A stretch of 49,738 nt of DNA. Source: Polyangiaceae bacterium. GTDB taxonomy: Bacteria; Myxococcota_A; Polyangia; Polyangiales; Polyangiaceae. The notes beneath the pieces were generated by a model that saw nothing but the letters and a program-made list of their open reading frames with translations, had not been told where the DNA came from and ran no database searches. The position numbers and the translations under genes are program-made. Shown here one piece after another: positions 40,971 to 49,099 of the stretch; the stretch's first letter is position 1; each line of letters opens with the position of its first letter. The stretch is from NCBI GenBank assembly GCA_022842465.1, contig JALHPN010000037.1:1-49738 (forward strand), given 5' to 3'.

Positions 40971-42212
40971 TCAGTAGAGGATCCGCGTCTTGATGCTCGT
41001 CTCGAGCTCGGCGATGCCGCGACGGACGTCGTTCGCGACCTCCTTGTCGAGGTCCATGACGAGGTAGCCGATGCTCGGGTCGGTCGCGAGGAACTGGGCG
41101 AGGACGTTCCCGTTCCGCTCCGAGACGATGCGGTTGATGTCGCTGAGGACGCCCGGGACGTTGCGGTGGACGTTGAGCACGCGGTGCGACCCCGCCATGG
41201 GCGGGAGGTCGACGTGCGGGAAGTTCACCGCCTGCGTCGTCGCCCCCGTGTTCATGAACTTCGCGAGGGTGTTCGCGACCTCGCGGCCGATCGCCTCCTG
41301 CGCCTCCTCCGTCGACCCGCCGATGTGCGGCGTCAGCACGACGTTCTCGAGCCCGCAGACGGGCGAGGCGAAGCCGTCGGAGTTGCCCTCCGGCTCCTCG
41401 GGATAGACGTCGAGCGCGGCGCCGCCGAGCTTGCCCAACCGGATGGCCTCGGCGACCGCCGCGACGTCGACGACGGTGCCACGGCTCAGGTTGAGCAGCA
41501 TCGCGCCGTCCTTCATCTTCGCGATCTGCTCTTTGCCGAGCATGTTCTTCGTCGACGGTGTCTCCGGGACGTGGAGGGTGACGAAGTCGCTCTCGGCGAG
41601 GAGCCCGTCGAGGCCGAGCGCCATGCGGTTGTTGCCCATCGGCAGCGTCGGGCGGACGTCGTGGAAGACGACGCGCATGCCGATCGCCTCCGCGAGGACG
41701 CCTACCTGCGAGCCGATGTGGCCGTAGCCGACGATGCCCACCGTCTTGCCGCGGACCTCGTGGGCGCCCGCCGCGACCTTGCGCCAACGGCCCTCGTGGA
41801 CCTCGCGCGAGCGATCCCCGAGGCGACGCGAGAGCATGATGATCTCGCAGATCACGAGCTCCGCGACGCTTCGCGTGTTGGAGAAGGGCGCGTTGAAGCA
41901 GGGGATGCCGAGCTTGTTCGCGGCGTCGAGATCGATCTGGTTCGTGCCGATGCAGAAGGCGCCGACCCCGAGGAGACGCTTGCCGGCCTCGAGCGCCTTC
42001 GCGGTCACGCGCGTCTTGCTGCGGATCCCGAGGAGGTGGACGCCCTCCGAGAGCTTGGCGGCGAGCTCGTCCTCCTTCAGGGCCCGCGGGACGACCTCGA
42101 TCTGGACGCCGTCGCGCTGGAAGATCTCGTGCGCGCTCGGGTGCACGTTCTCCAGCAGGAGGACCTTGATCTCGCTCTTCGGGAAGGACGTCGGCGGGGT
42201 GGAGGCTGCCAT
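40971..42212 (-). CDS. serA: D-3-phosphoglycerate dehydrogenase
   Basis: A 413-residue SerA of the shorter, E. coli-like kind. NAD binding is by GIVGYGHIGSQ; the catalytic Arg is in NLSRGTVVD, the Glu in the PEEPEG region and the His in LTPHIGGST. The C-terminal about 75 residues form an ACT domain (HRVLNVHRNVPGVLSDIN), the serine-feedback site. It oxidises 3-phosphoglycerate in the first step of serine synthesis. The ATG at 42212 gives a short extension before the first strand. The downstream genes of the pathway are not in the window. Confidence 0.95.
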   Translation of the reverse strand: MAASTPPTSFPKSEIKVLLLENVHPSAHEIFQRDGVQIEVVPRALKEDELAAKLSEGVHLLGIRSKTRVTAKALEAGKRLLGVGAFCIGTNQIDLDAANKLGIPCFNAPFSNTRSVAELVICEIIMLSRRLGDRSREVHEGRWRKVAAGAHEVRGKTVGIVGYGHIGSQVGVLAEAIGMRVVFHDVRPTLPMGNNRMALGLDGLLAESDFVTLHVPETPSTKNMLGKEQIAKMKDGAMLLNLSRGTVVDVAAVAEAIRLGKLGGAALDVYPEEPEGNSDGFASPVCGLENVVLTPHIGGSTEEAQEAIGREVANTLAKFMNTGATTQAVNFPHVDLPPMAGSHRVLNVHRNVPGVLSDINRIVSERNGNVLAQFLATDPSIGYLVMDLDKEVANDVRRGIAELETSIKTRILY

Positions 42213-42241
42213 GCCTCGCGCACGATAGTCAGGAGGGAACG

Positions 42242-43090
42242 TCAGCGCCAGACGCGGATGCGCATGCGGCTGTCGGGAGGCATCGCGTCGTGCCCTCGCG
42301 CCCGCGCTGCGCGGACGACATGTCGGAGGGCCTCGAAATGATCCGGCGCCGGCACCCGGAACTCCGACGCGGAGAGGACGCGATCGAAGAGCTCGCGGGT
42401 GGGCGCGTCGAGCGAGACGAGCCAGCGGAGGAGACCCGAGCGCGCGCCCGCCGGGAGCTCGCGCGCGGCGACGAGCGCGTCGTTCGGGATCGGCCCCATC
42501 GTCGCGAGGACCTCGAGGGGGCGGATGGCCACGCCGTGGTCGTCCATCCACGCGCCGCGGATCGCCCGACCCTGCGCGTCGACGTGACAGTAGGTGGCGC
42601 CGACGTCCGCGTCCCCCGTCATCACCGCCTCGACGACGGCGGCGTGTCCGTGGACGAAGAGCTCACGGGAGAAGAAGCGGAGGACGTCGTGCCCCTGCGC
42701 GGCGAGGAAGATGCGCGGGACGAGGTAGCCGGCTGCGCTCTCACGATCGACCCAGGCGGCGCGGCGGCCCTTGAGATCGCCGAGCGACTTCGGCCCGTTC
42801 CCTCGCGTCACGAGCGCGGCGTGGTAGCTCACGGCTCCCTGCCGGCTCGGGATCGCGACCGGCTCGGCGACGCCGCGGCTCACGAGATCGAGCGTCGGGA
42901 GCGGCGGCATCCAGGCGAGGCCGACCTCGCTGTCGTCGATCGCGTCGGCCAGCTCCTTGTAGCTGCTGGCGAGCCACGGGACGAAGCGGACCCCCGCCGC
43001 GACGGAGGCCTTTTCGCAGAGCACCTCGAGCTCTGCGCGCGTCTTCGGCAGATCGTTGGTCTTGACGACGCCGAAGCCCCAGTCGCTCAC
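42242..43090 (-). CDS. PhnD-like phosphate/phosphonate-type binding protein without signal peptide
   Basis: A 282-residue protein with the fold of the PhnD group of type II periplasmic binding proteins: SSYKELADAIDDSEVGLAWMPP, then SYHAALVTRGNGPKSLGDLKGRRAAWVD, SAAGYLVPRIFLAAQG, VEAVMTGDADVGATY. The start at GTG 43090 begins directly in the first strand (SDWGFGVVKT), and codons upstream do not code for a hydrophobic leader. It is therefore predicted to stay in the cytoplasm, unlike a transporter subunit. No ABC genes are adjacent. A sensor or regulatory role is possible (inference). Confidence 0.78.
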   Translation of the reverse strand: MSDWGFGVVKTNDLPKTRAELEVLCEKASVAAGVRFVPWLASSYKELADAIDDSEVGLAWMPPLPTLDLVSRGVAEPVAIPSRQGAVSYHAALVTRGNGPKSLGDLKGRRAAWVDRESAAGYLVPRIFLAAQGHDVLRFFSRELFVHGHAAVVEAVMTGDADVGATYCHVDAQGRAIRGAWMDDHGVAIRPLEVLATMGPIPNDALVAARELPAGARSGLLRWLVSLDAPTRELFDRVLSASEFRVPAPDHFEALRHVVRAARARGHDAMPPDSRMRIRVWR

Positions 43091-43142
43091 CCCGGCAGCG
43101 TACCAGGGAAGGTCGCCCGCCGCGCCACCGTAGTACTCCGCC

Positions 43143-43715
43143 GTGCACCGCGCCGAAAGCTTCCTTCCGGCCCTCGGGCTGCCCCTCGAAGTGCCGGCCG
43201 GCATGTCGCCTGCCCTCGCGGGGCTCCTCGTCGGAGCCGTCTCGGGCATCGTGCTGTTCACCCTCGTGATGCTCGCCACGCGCCGGCGGCCCCTCGCACA
43301 GCCCCGCTACGCCGTGGGCTGCGAGGTGATGCACGTCGCGCCCTACGCGACGGGCAGCGGCTACGTGCTCCCGCCGTCGTCGTCGCTCCCCCCGCCGCCG
43401 GAGCCGCGGCCTACGTTCGACGATCCCCTCGCCCGCGGGGGACAGCACGTGGCCGTCGCGACGCCGGAGACTCCCCCGCGTCTCCCTCCTCTCGCGCCGC
43501 ATCCCCTCGGCGTCATCGCGGCCGGATCCACGACGCTGCGGGCCGCGATCCCGGCGTCGCTCGCCCCTCCGAGCGCGCCGATCGCCGACGACAGCCCGAC
43601 GGTCATCGCCGAGACGCTTTTCGACGAGCCACCGCAGCCGCGCCACCGTGGGGCGCCCCCTCGCATCCGGCCGGTCGCGCCGACGCCGCCGAGGTTCGGG
43701 GGCGACCACCCTTGA
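43143..43715 (+). CDS. Single-pass membrane protein with Pro-rich tail, unknown function
   Basis: About 190 residues from GTG 43143, or 170 from ATG 43203. One strong membrane helix (LAGLLVGAVSGIVLFTLVML) is followed by a short basic segment (ATRRRP) and a long cytoplasmic tail rich in Pro, Ser and Arg without recognisable domain. The basic stretch after the helix suggests the tail is inside. It diverges from the PhnD-like gene, and the zinc-ribbon gene follows 33 bp downstream. Function unknown. Confidence 0.6.
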   Translation: MHRAESFLPALGLPLEVPAGMSPALAGLLVGAVSGIVLFTLVMLATRRRPLAQPRYAVGCEVMHVAPYATGSGYVLPPSSSLPPPPEPRPTFDDPLARGGQHVAVATPETPPRLPPLAPHPLGVIAAGSTTLRAAIPASLAPPSAPIADDSPTVIAETLFDEPPQPRHRGAPPRIRPVAPTPPRFGGDHP

Positions 43716-43748
43716 CGCAGCGCGCAGGCGGCGCATCTTGAAGAGGCC

Positions 43749-44438
43749 GTGTGCCCGTACTGCCGCCAGAACGCGCCTCTCGTCTACCGGGGCGTCACCG
43801 CGACCTGCACGGGCTGCGGCCGGGCTCGCGCGCCCCTGACGTCGAGCTCGGTGAACATGGCGGGGCAGCCCTCGAAGCTCGGCGGCAAGGTCGCCCGAGG
43901 CTTCGGCTGGGCCACGCTCGGGGGCGGGTGGTCGACGGCGCTCCTCCTCTTCGCGATCTTCTACAGCCTCTTCGGGATGGCGCCCGTCACGTGGGTCCTC
44001 GCCGGGCTCGTCGCGTTCGTGTCGTCGACGGTCGGCTGGCTCCTCCTCCGCGGTGGGAAGGAGCTCGAGCAGTCGGGCTCCGACACGGAGCACGCGACGA
44101 AGACGCGGGCGATCCTCGCGCTCGCGGCGACCCGCGGCGGGGTCGTGACGGCGTTCGACGTGGCGCAGGCCCTCGACGTGACGCAGGAGGCGGCGGACGC
44201 GATCCTGACGCGGCTCGCGAAGGAGCAGATGGACCTCGTGAAGGTCGACATCGACGACGAGGGGCGGGTGCTCTACCGCGTCACGTCGATGGCGTTCGCG
44301 AACATGCGGCCGCCGCCGCCGATGCGGGTGAGCGTCGAGGGGCCGAGGGTCGCGGGGGCGGAGCCGGGGGAGGCGATCCTGCGGCCGGAGGACGAGCCGG
44401 CGGAGAACGCGTACGGCGTGCGCGCGAAGGCGCGGTGA
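43749..44438 (+). CDS. Zinc-ribbon membrane protein with winged-helix-like domain
   Basis: A 229-residue protein. It starts with a zinc ribbon (Cys2, Cys5, Cys20, Cys23 in CPYC...CTGC), then two membrane helices about 55-95 (TALLLFAIFYSLFG, TWVLAGLVAFVSSTVGWLLL). A cytoplasmic domain about 110-180 resembles a winged helix (ATRGGVVTAFDVAQALDVTQEAADAILTRL, then a KVDIDDEGRVLYRV wing). The C-terminal tail is Pro/Glu-rich. The GTG at 43749 follows AAGAGG. A membrane-bound regulator is a possibility; the winged helix could also be a protein-binding module. The next gene starts 1 bp after its stop. Confidence 0.78.
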   Translation: MCPYCRQNAPLVYRGVTATCTGCGRARAPLTSSSVNMAGQPSKLGGKVARGFGWATLGGGWSTALLLFAIFYSLFGMAPVTWVLAGLVAFVSSTVGWLLLRGGKELEQSGSDTEHATKTRAILALAATRGGVVTAFDVAQALDVTQEAADAILTRLAKEQMDLVKVDIDDEGRVLYRVTSMAFANMRPPPPMRVSVEGPRVAGAEPGEAILRPEDEPAENAYGVRAKAR

Positions 44439-44439
44439 G

Positions 44440-45456
44440 GTGAGAAGGGCGGGGTGGGGGATCGCGGGGGCGATCGTCATCGGGTGCTCGTCGCGGACGC
44501 CCGAGGCGCCGGTGCGCGCGGGCTCGGGGGATGCGGGGAGCGGGGCGGTGGCGGATGCGGGCAGCGACGCGGGGGCGACGCGGAGCGTGGGGCCGAGCGT
44601 GTCGTTCGAGGAGGCGCTCGGGGTGATTCACGGGGCCGGCGCGGCGGGGAGGGCTCGGGCGGAGGCGTGTGGGGAGGGAGACGAGAGCGCGCGGGTGCGA
44701 TGCCTGCTCGCCGATCGGTTCTCGGCGGACCGCGAGGCGGCGGCGATGGCCGACGAGCTCTGGACGCGGTTCGGGACCGTGGCGGGGGTCGAGGTCGCGC
44801 ACACGATGGATGGGGGGTACCGCGGATCGATCCAGATCGTGCCGGAGCTGCCCATTGGTGTAGAGCGCAAGCATCTGGGCTGGGTCGTGTCCGCGATGCG
44901 GGACTTCGACGGGTTCTTCACGTGGCTCGCGCCGCCGGCGGAGTCGTCGAGCTACCGGTTCCGCGCGCTGTCGTTCCGCTTCATGCGGTCGGTGAAGAAG
45001 CGGACCCCCACCGCGTACGCGCACGACTGGACTATCGCGTACAACCTCGCCGGCTCGCTCCTCGTCTCGGAGGACGCCACGCGGGAGACGCTCTTCCACG
45101 AGGTCTTCCACTTGAACGACGGCGCCCACGGGTGGTGGTCGGGGCGCGCGCTCGCGTCTGCGTACGACGCCATCGTCGCGAAGTGCGGGCAGGTTGCGAC
45201 GTGCCTCGCGCCCTACGCGCCGACGGAGACGATGGTGAAGGGCGGGACGTACTACGCCTTCCACGCGAACAACGGGGTCGTCGAGTACGCCGCCGAGCTC
45301 GCCCTTCGGTACTACCGCGAGCAGCGCGCCGTCCAGCGTGGGGCGAAGCTCGCCAAGAAGCCCTTCAAGTGCGGCCCCGCGGAGAACGCGCGCACGTGGG
45401 AGCGGATGCGGGACGAGTTCTTCGGCGGCGTCGACAAGACGTCGCCGTGCCCCTGA
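44440..45456 (+). CDS. Lipoprotein with HExxH metalloprotease motif
   Basis: A 338-residue lipoprotein (lipobox VIGC, Cys16) with a Gly/Asp/Ala linker. The motif H220-E-V-F-H224 sits at the end of a helix (ETLFHEVFHLND), the classical zinc site of gluzincin/metzincin peptidases, and an acidic helix further on (NNGVVEYAAELALRYY) could supply the third ligand. Scattered Cys at 77, 88 and later suggest disulfides. I do not recognise the family. It would face the periplasm or outside. The GTG at 44440 follows the upstream stop by 1 bp, so it is co-translated with the zinc-ribbon gene. Confidence 0.78.
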   Translation: MRRAGWGIAGAIVIGCSSRTPEAPVRAGSGDAGSGAVADAGSDAGATRSVGPSVSFEEALGVIHGAGAAGRARAEACGEGDESARVRCLLADRFSADREAAAMADELWTRFGTVAGVEVAHTMDGGYRGSIQIVPELPIGVERKHLGWVVSAMRDFDGFFTWLAPPAESSSYRFRALSFRFMRSVKKRTPTAYAHDWTIAYNLAGSLLVSEDATRETLFHEVFHLNDGAHGWWSGRALASAYDAIVAKCGQVATCLAPYAPTETMVKGGTYYAFHANNGVVEYAAELALRYYREQRAVQRGAKLAKKPFKCGPAENARTWERMRDEFFGGVDKTSPCP

Positions 45457-45462
45457 CGGGCC

Positions 45463-46719
45463 TCACGTCCCTTCGTCGAGCCGGTCGACGCGCGCGAGGT
45501 CGCGGAAGAGGAGGGCCCAGACGATCACGACGACACACGTGCCCACGCCGCCGACGACGACGGCGACCTCCGGACCCAGCCACGCCGCGGTCACGCCGGA
45601 CTCGAACTCGCCGAGCTCGTTCGAGGCGCCGATGAAGACGAGGTTCACCGCGCCGACGCGTCCGCGCATCGCGTCGGGCGTGCGCGTCTGGATGAGCGTC
45701 GAGCGGACGACGACGCTGACCATGTCGGCCGCGCCGAGGACGAAGAGGGCCGCGAGCGAGACGGGGAAGCTCCGCGAGACCCCGAAGACGATCGTCGCGA
45801 TCCCGAAGACGAAGACGGCGACGAACATCCCCGCGCCCGCGCGCCGGCGGAGCGGCGAGTGGGCGAGGCCGAAGGCGACGACCGCGGCGCCGACGGCGGG
45901 GGCGCTCCGGAGGACGCCGAGCCCCCAGGGGCCGACGTGGAGGAGGTCTCGCGTGAAGATCGGGAGGAGCGCGACGGCGCCGCCGAGGAGGACGGCGAAG
46001 AGATCGAGCGAGACGGCGCCGAGGATCGTCTTGTTCGACCAGACGTAGCGGATGCCGGCGAAGAGCGTGTCGAGCGACGCCGGCTCGCGTGTGCGGCTCG
46101 CGCTCTCGGGCGGGGACGCGATCGCGAACACGCACGCGGCGGCCGAGAGCGCGAGGACCGCGCAGACCGCGTAGACCATCCAGGCTCTCCCCGTCGCGGC
46201 GTAGAGGACGCCGCCGAGGGAGGGGCCGGCGATCATGGCGAGCTGCCACGCCGACGAGCCGAGGGCGACGGCGCGCTCGAGCTGCGCCCGCCCGACGAGG
46301 TTCGGCATGAGCGCCTGGCCCGCGGGCCCGCTGAAGGCCCGGATGGTGCCGAGGAGGGCGAGGGTCGCGTAGATGGGGAGCAGGGAGCGGCCGCCGGAAC
46401 GGGACAGGGCGGCGAGGATCACGGCCGCCGTGGCGACCCCGAGGTGGCACGCGAGGAGGATGGTGCGCCGGTCGTACCGATCGGCGACGTGCCCGGCGGG
46501 GAGCGCGAAGACGAACCCGGGCAGGAAGAGCGCGAGCCCGGAGAAGCCGAGGGCGAGCGCCTGCCCCGTGATCTCGTAGACTTGCCACGCGACGGCGACC
46601 GACAGCATCTGCGTCGCGACGATGAGCGACACGCGCGACGCGAGGTAGAGGGCGTAGGAGCGGTTGCCGAGCAGGGCGCCGAGGGCCTCTCCGCCGCGGA
46701 TGTCAGGGCCGTCGTTCAC
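45463..46719 (-). CDS. MFS exporter (EntS-like)
   Basis: A 418-residue transporter with twelve hydrophobic helices. The motif LPAGHVADRYDRRTILL is the MFS loop 2-3 signature, and AFSGPAGQALMPNLV is typical of the EntS/MFS_3 group, which exports siderophores and drugs. Substrate unknown and no siderophore genes are in the window. The start is GTG at 46719. It shares a 92-bp divergent region with the desaturase gene. Confidence 0.88.
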   Translation of the reverse strand: MNDGPDIRGGEALGALLGNRSYALYLASRVSLIVATQMLSVAVAWQVYEITGQALALGFSGLALFLPGFVFALPAGHVADRYDRRTILLACHLGVATAAVILAALSRSGGRSLLPIYATLALLGTIRAFSGPAGQALMPNLVGRAQLERAVALGSSAWQLAMIAGPSLGGVLYAATGRAWMVYAVCAVLALSAAACVFAIASPPESASRTREPASLDTLFAGIRYVWSNKTILGAVSLDLFAVLLGGAVALLPIFTRDLLHVGPWGLGVLRSAPAVGAAVVAFGLAHSPLRRRAGAGMFVAVFVFGIATIVFGVSRSFPVSLAALFVLGAADMVSVVVRSTLIQTRTPDAMRGRVGAVNLVFIGASNELGEFESGVTAAWLGPEVAVVVGGVGTCVVVIVWALLFRDLARVDRLDEGT

Positions 46720-46785
46720 GTGTGCTCTCGTGGGCTTGCGACGCCCGCGGCTGCGGATTTGTGGCGAAGACCTGACCGAACCATG

Positions 46786-46799
46786 ACGAAGCGCTTCGT
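46786..46799. promoter_or_regulatory. 14-bp perfect palindrome just before the desaturase start
   Basis: ACGAAGCGCTTCGT is a perfect 14-bp dyad ending 12 bp before the ATG at 46812. Position in the leader of the gene and within the divergent region fits an operator, as TetR-family repressors often control desaturases. No regulator gene is adjacent. Confidence 0.5.
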
Positions 46800-46811
46800 A
46801 GAGTCCGGTCC

Positions 46812-47804
46812 ATGCGGAAAGCCCGGTACGGCTGGCTCGTCAGCATCCCCTTCTTCGCCGTCCACGTGGCGGCGGTGCTCGGTGTCGGGCTCGTCGGCTT
46901 CTCCTGGCAGGGCGTCGTGGTCGCGCTCGTCCTCTACTACGTCCGGATGTGGGGCGTCACGGCGGGCTACCACCGCTACTTCTCGCATCGCACGTACCGG
47001 ACGGGCCGCGCGTTCCAGCTCTTCCTCGCGCTGCTCGCGCAGACGAGCATGCAGAAGGGCGCGCTCTGGTGGGCGGCGCATCACCGCGGCCATCACAAGT
47101 ACGCCGACACGCCGGAGGACGTGCACTCGTTCCGCACGTACGGCTTCTGGTATTCGCACGTCGGGTGGATCCTCGACCGCGAGACGGAGGCGACGGAGTG
47201 GGATCGCATCGGCGATCTGAAGCGCTACCCCGAGCTCGTCTGGCTGAACAAGTGGCATCTCGTCCCTGGCATCACGTACGCGGTCGCGACCTACCTCGTC
47301 GGCGGGTGGACCGGCTTCGTCTGGGGCTTCCTCGTCGCGACGACGATGCTGTGGCACGGCACGTTCTTCATCAACTCGCTCGCGCACACGTTCGGTCGCC
47401 GCCGCTACCCGACGACGGACGACGGGAAGAACAGCTTCTTGCTGGCCGTCCTCACGCTCGGCGAAGGCTGGCACAACAACCACCACTACTACCCGCGCTC
47501 CGTGCGCCAGGGGTTCTTCTGGTGGGAGCTCGACGTCTCGTACTACGTCCTCCGCGCGCTCTCGTGGACGGGCCTCGTCTGGGATCTCCACGTCCCGAGC
47601 GAGCGCGTGAAGGCGGGGAAGCTCTCGCCGACGATCGTGGCCGCGGCGAAGCGGAAGCGCGCGGAGTCGGCCTTCGCGCCTTCGGGCGCGACCTCGCCGG
47701 TCGTCTCAACCGTGTCCACCGTGACCGAGGCGCTCGCCTCGGCCGCGGCGTCGGTCGCCTCGGTGGCGGCGGCCTCCCGCACGTCCACCGCCGACGCGGA
47801 GTAG
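46812..47804 (+). CDS. Membrane fatty acyl-CoA desaturase
   Basis: A 330-residue membrane desaturase. The three histidine boxes are HRYFSH (54-59), HRGHH (91-95) and HNNHH in EGWHNNHHYYP, and the NSLAH segment supplies another ligand, giving the di-iron site of delta-9 type enzymes. Hydrophobic stretches at 8-30, 33-50 and two near 155-195 are the membrane helices. It inserts a cis double bond into saturated acyl chains using O2. The C-terminal about 50 residues are Ala/Ser/Thr-rich and not part of the fold. Start ATG at 46812. Confidence 0.93.
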   Translation: MRKARYGWLVSIPFFAVHVAAVLGVGLVGFSWQGVVVALVLYYVRMWGVTAGYHRYFSHRTYRTGRAFQLFLALLAQTSMQKGALWWAAHHRGHHKYADTPEDVHSFRTYGFWYSHVGWILDRETEATEWDRIGDLKRYPELVWLNKWHLVPGITYAVATYLVGGWTGFVWGFLVATTMLWHGTFFINSLAHTFGRRRYPTTDDGKNSFLLAVLTLGEGWHNNHHYYPRSVRQGFFWWELDVSYYVLRALSWTGLVWDLHVPSERVKAGKLSPTIVAAAKRKRAESAFAPSGATSPVVSTVSTVTEALASAAASVASVAAASRTSTADAE

Positions 47805-47828
47805 GCGTCGAGCGTCGAGGCGCGGGCT

Positions 47829-48263
47829 TCAGTCGTCGCGCGAGCGGACCTTCTTGCGGGTCTTCTTCTTCGCGGCGACCTTCTTCTTGGTCGTGACGCG
47901 CTTGGCCTTGGCGGCGCGGGTCGGCTTCGTCGCCTTGCGGACCTTCGGCACGACGAGCGCTTCGAGGACGAGCTTCTTCAGCTTGGCGCGCGCGTCGGCC
48001 AGGTTCTTCACCTGGTCGCGGGTCTTCTCGCTCTTCACGAGGATGCGCCCCTCGCCGTCGAGCGTGTTCTTCGCGAGCTTGCGCAGGCGCTCGCGCGCGT
48101 CCTCGGGGAGGGCGACGGTGGACTCGAAGTCGAAGGAGAGCTCCACCTTCGACGCCACCTTGTTCACGTTCTGCCCTCCCGGGCCGCTCGCGCGAACGGC
48201 GCTCCACTCGAGGTCGCTGCCGGGGAGGGTGATCTTCTCGTTGATGACGAGGGGCGTGCTCAT
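47829..48263 (-). CDS. arfB: Peptidyl-tRNA hydrolase ArfB (ribosome rescue)
   Basis: A 144-residue class-I release-factor-like protein with the catalytic GGQ at 29-31 in RASGPGGQNVNKV and a long C-terminal Lys/Arg-rich tail (KKKVAAKKKTRKK). In ArfB this tail enters the empty mRNA channel of stalled ribosomes, and GGQ releases the nascent chain. The basic tail is longer than in E. coli ArfB and has an AK-repeat character. The ATG at 48263 has GAGGGG upstream. No codon-recognition domain is present, consistent with rescue rather than normal termination. Confidence 0.92.
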   Translation of the reverse strand: MSTPLVINEKITLPGSDLEWSAVRASGPGGQNVNKVASKVELSFDFESTVALPEDARERLRKLAKNTLDGEGRILVKSEKTRDQVKNLADARAKLKKLVLEALVVPKVRKATKPTRAAKAKRVTTKKKVAAKKKTRKKVRSRDD

Positions 48264-48286
48264 GCTGGCCCCTCTGTCGTCGCACG

Positions 48287-49072
48287 CTACGGGCCAGCCG
48301 GGCAAGAACGATCTCCCGCGTCTCGCTCCACGACCAGCCTCGTCGCCCCGCAGACGCCCCACGGCACGACGAGGAGGCCGAGCCCCGGCACGAGCAGCAC
48401 TGCGGCGACGGAGAGGCCGAAGCCGAGGACCGCCCAGACGTGCGCGCGCATGAAGAGGAGCCGTCCCCGCACCCCTTCGCCGCGGATCGAGAGCGGATAG
48501 TCGAGGAAATCGTAGGCCGCGAGGAGCCCCGTGACGACGAGCTTGAGCGGGACCGTGACGATCGCGAGCGGCGGGACGAGGAGCGTGAGGAGCGCCAGGA
48601 GGGCGAGGACAGGAAGCCCCAGCGCGAGCGCGGTGAGCGTGACGCGAAGAGACCGCAGGATCCCGCCGAGGACGCTGCCGTCCGGCCACGTGCGGCCGCC
48701 GAGCGCGGTCTCCTGCTTTCGCACGAGCACGTCGAGCGCGAACCCGGAGAGCGGCTGCGCGAGCGAGATCGAGAGGACGAACGCGAAGACGAGCGCGACG
48801 AGGGAGACGACCGCGCGGAAGAGCCAGGCGCCGGCCGCGTGCCACGCGCTCGTGGGGTCCCCGACGACGTGCGCGGTGAGGAGCCCGCCCGCCCAGATCG
48901 CGATCGCGCCCGTCACGCCGAGGAGGATCGTCGCGACCACGACCGGCACGGCCGCCCACCCCCACGTCCCGGGGGTCGTCGCGACGAAGTGGATGCCGCC
49001 GAAGAAGGCGCGCACGCCGGCGAAGAAGCCGAGCGCCGCGGCGCGCGGCCGGATGGCGAGAGGGGCGTTCAT
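48287..49072 (-). CDS. EI24/CysZ-like membrane protein
   Basis: A 261-residue protein with four or more membrane helices. Landmarks are the N-terminal FFAGVRAFFGGIHFV helix, the VPVVVATILLGVTGA helix, FVLSISLAQPLSGFALDVLV and the DYPLSIRGEGVRGRLLFMRAH segment, which follow the EI24/CysZ family. CysZ imports sulfate; other members are uncharacterised. The LSIRGEG stretch resembles the conserved loop. No cysteine-synthesis genes are nearby, so sulfate transport is not claimed. Start ATG at 49072, diverging from the next lipoprotein by 27 bp. Confidence 0.83.
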   Translation of the reverse strand: MNAPLAIRPRAAALGFFAGVRAFFGGIHFVATTPGTWGWAAVPVVVATILLGVTGAIAIWAGGLLTAHVVGDPTSAWHAAGAWLFRAVVSLVALVFAFVLSISLAQPLSGFALDVLVRKQETALGGRTWPDGSVLGGILRSLRVTLTALALGLPVLALLALLTLLVPPLAIVTVPLKLVVTGLLAAYDFLDYPLSIRGEGVRGRLLFMRAHVWAVLGFGLSVAAVLLVPGLGLLVVPWGVCGATRLVVERDAGDRSCPAGP

Positions 49073-49099
49073 CGAACGAAGAGCGTAAGCTCTCCCCTC

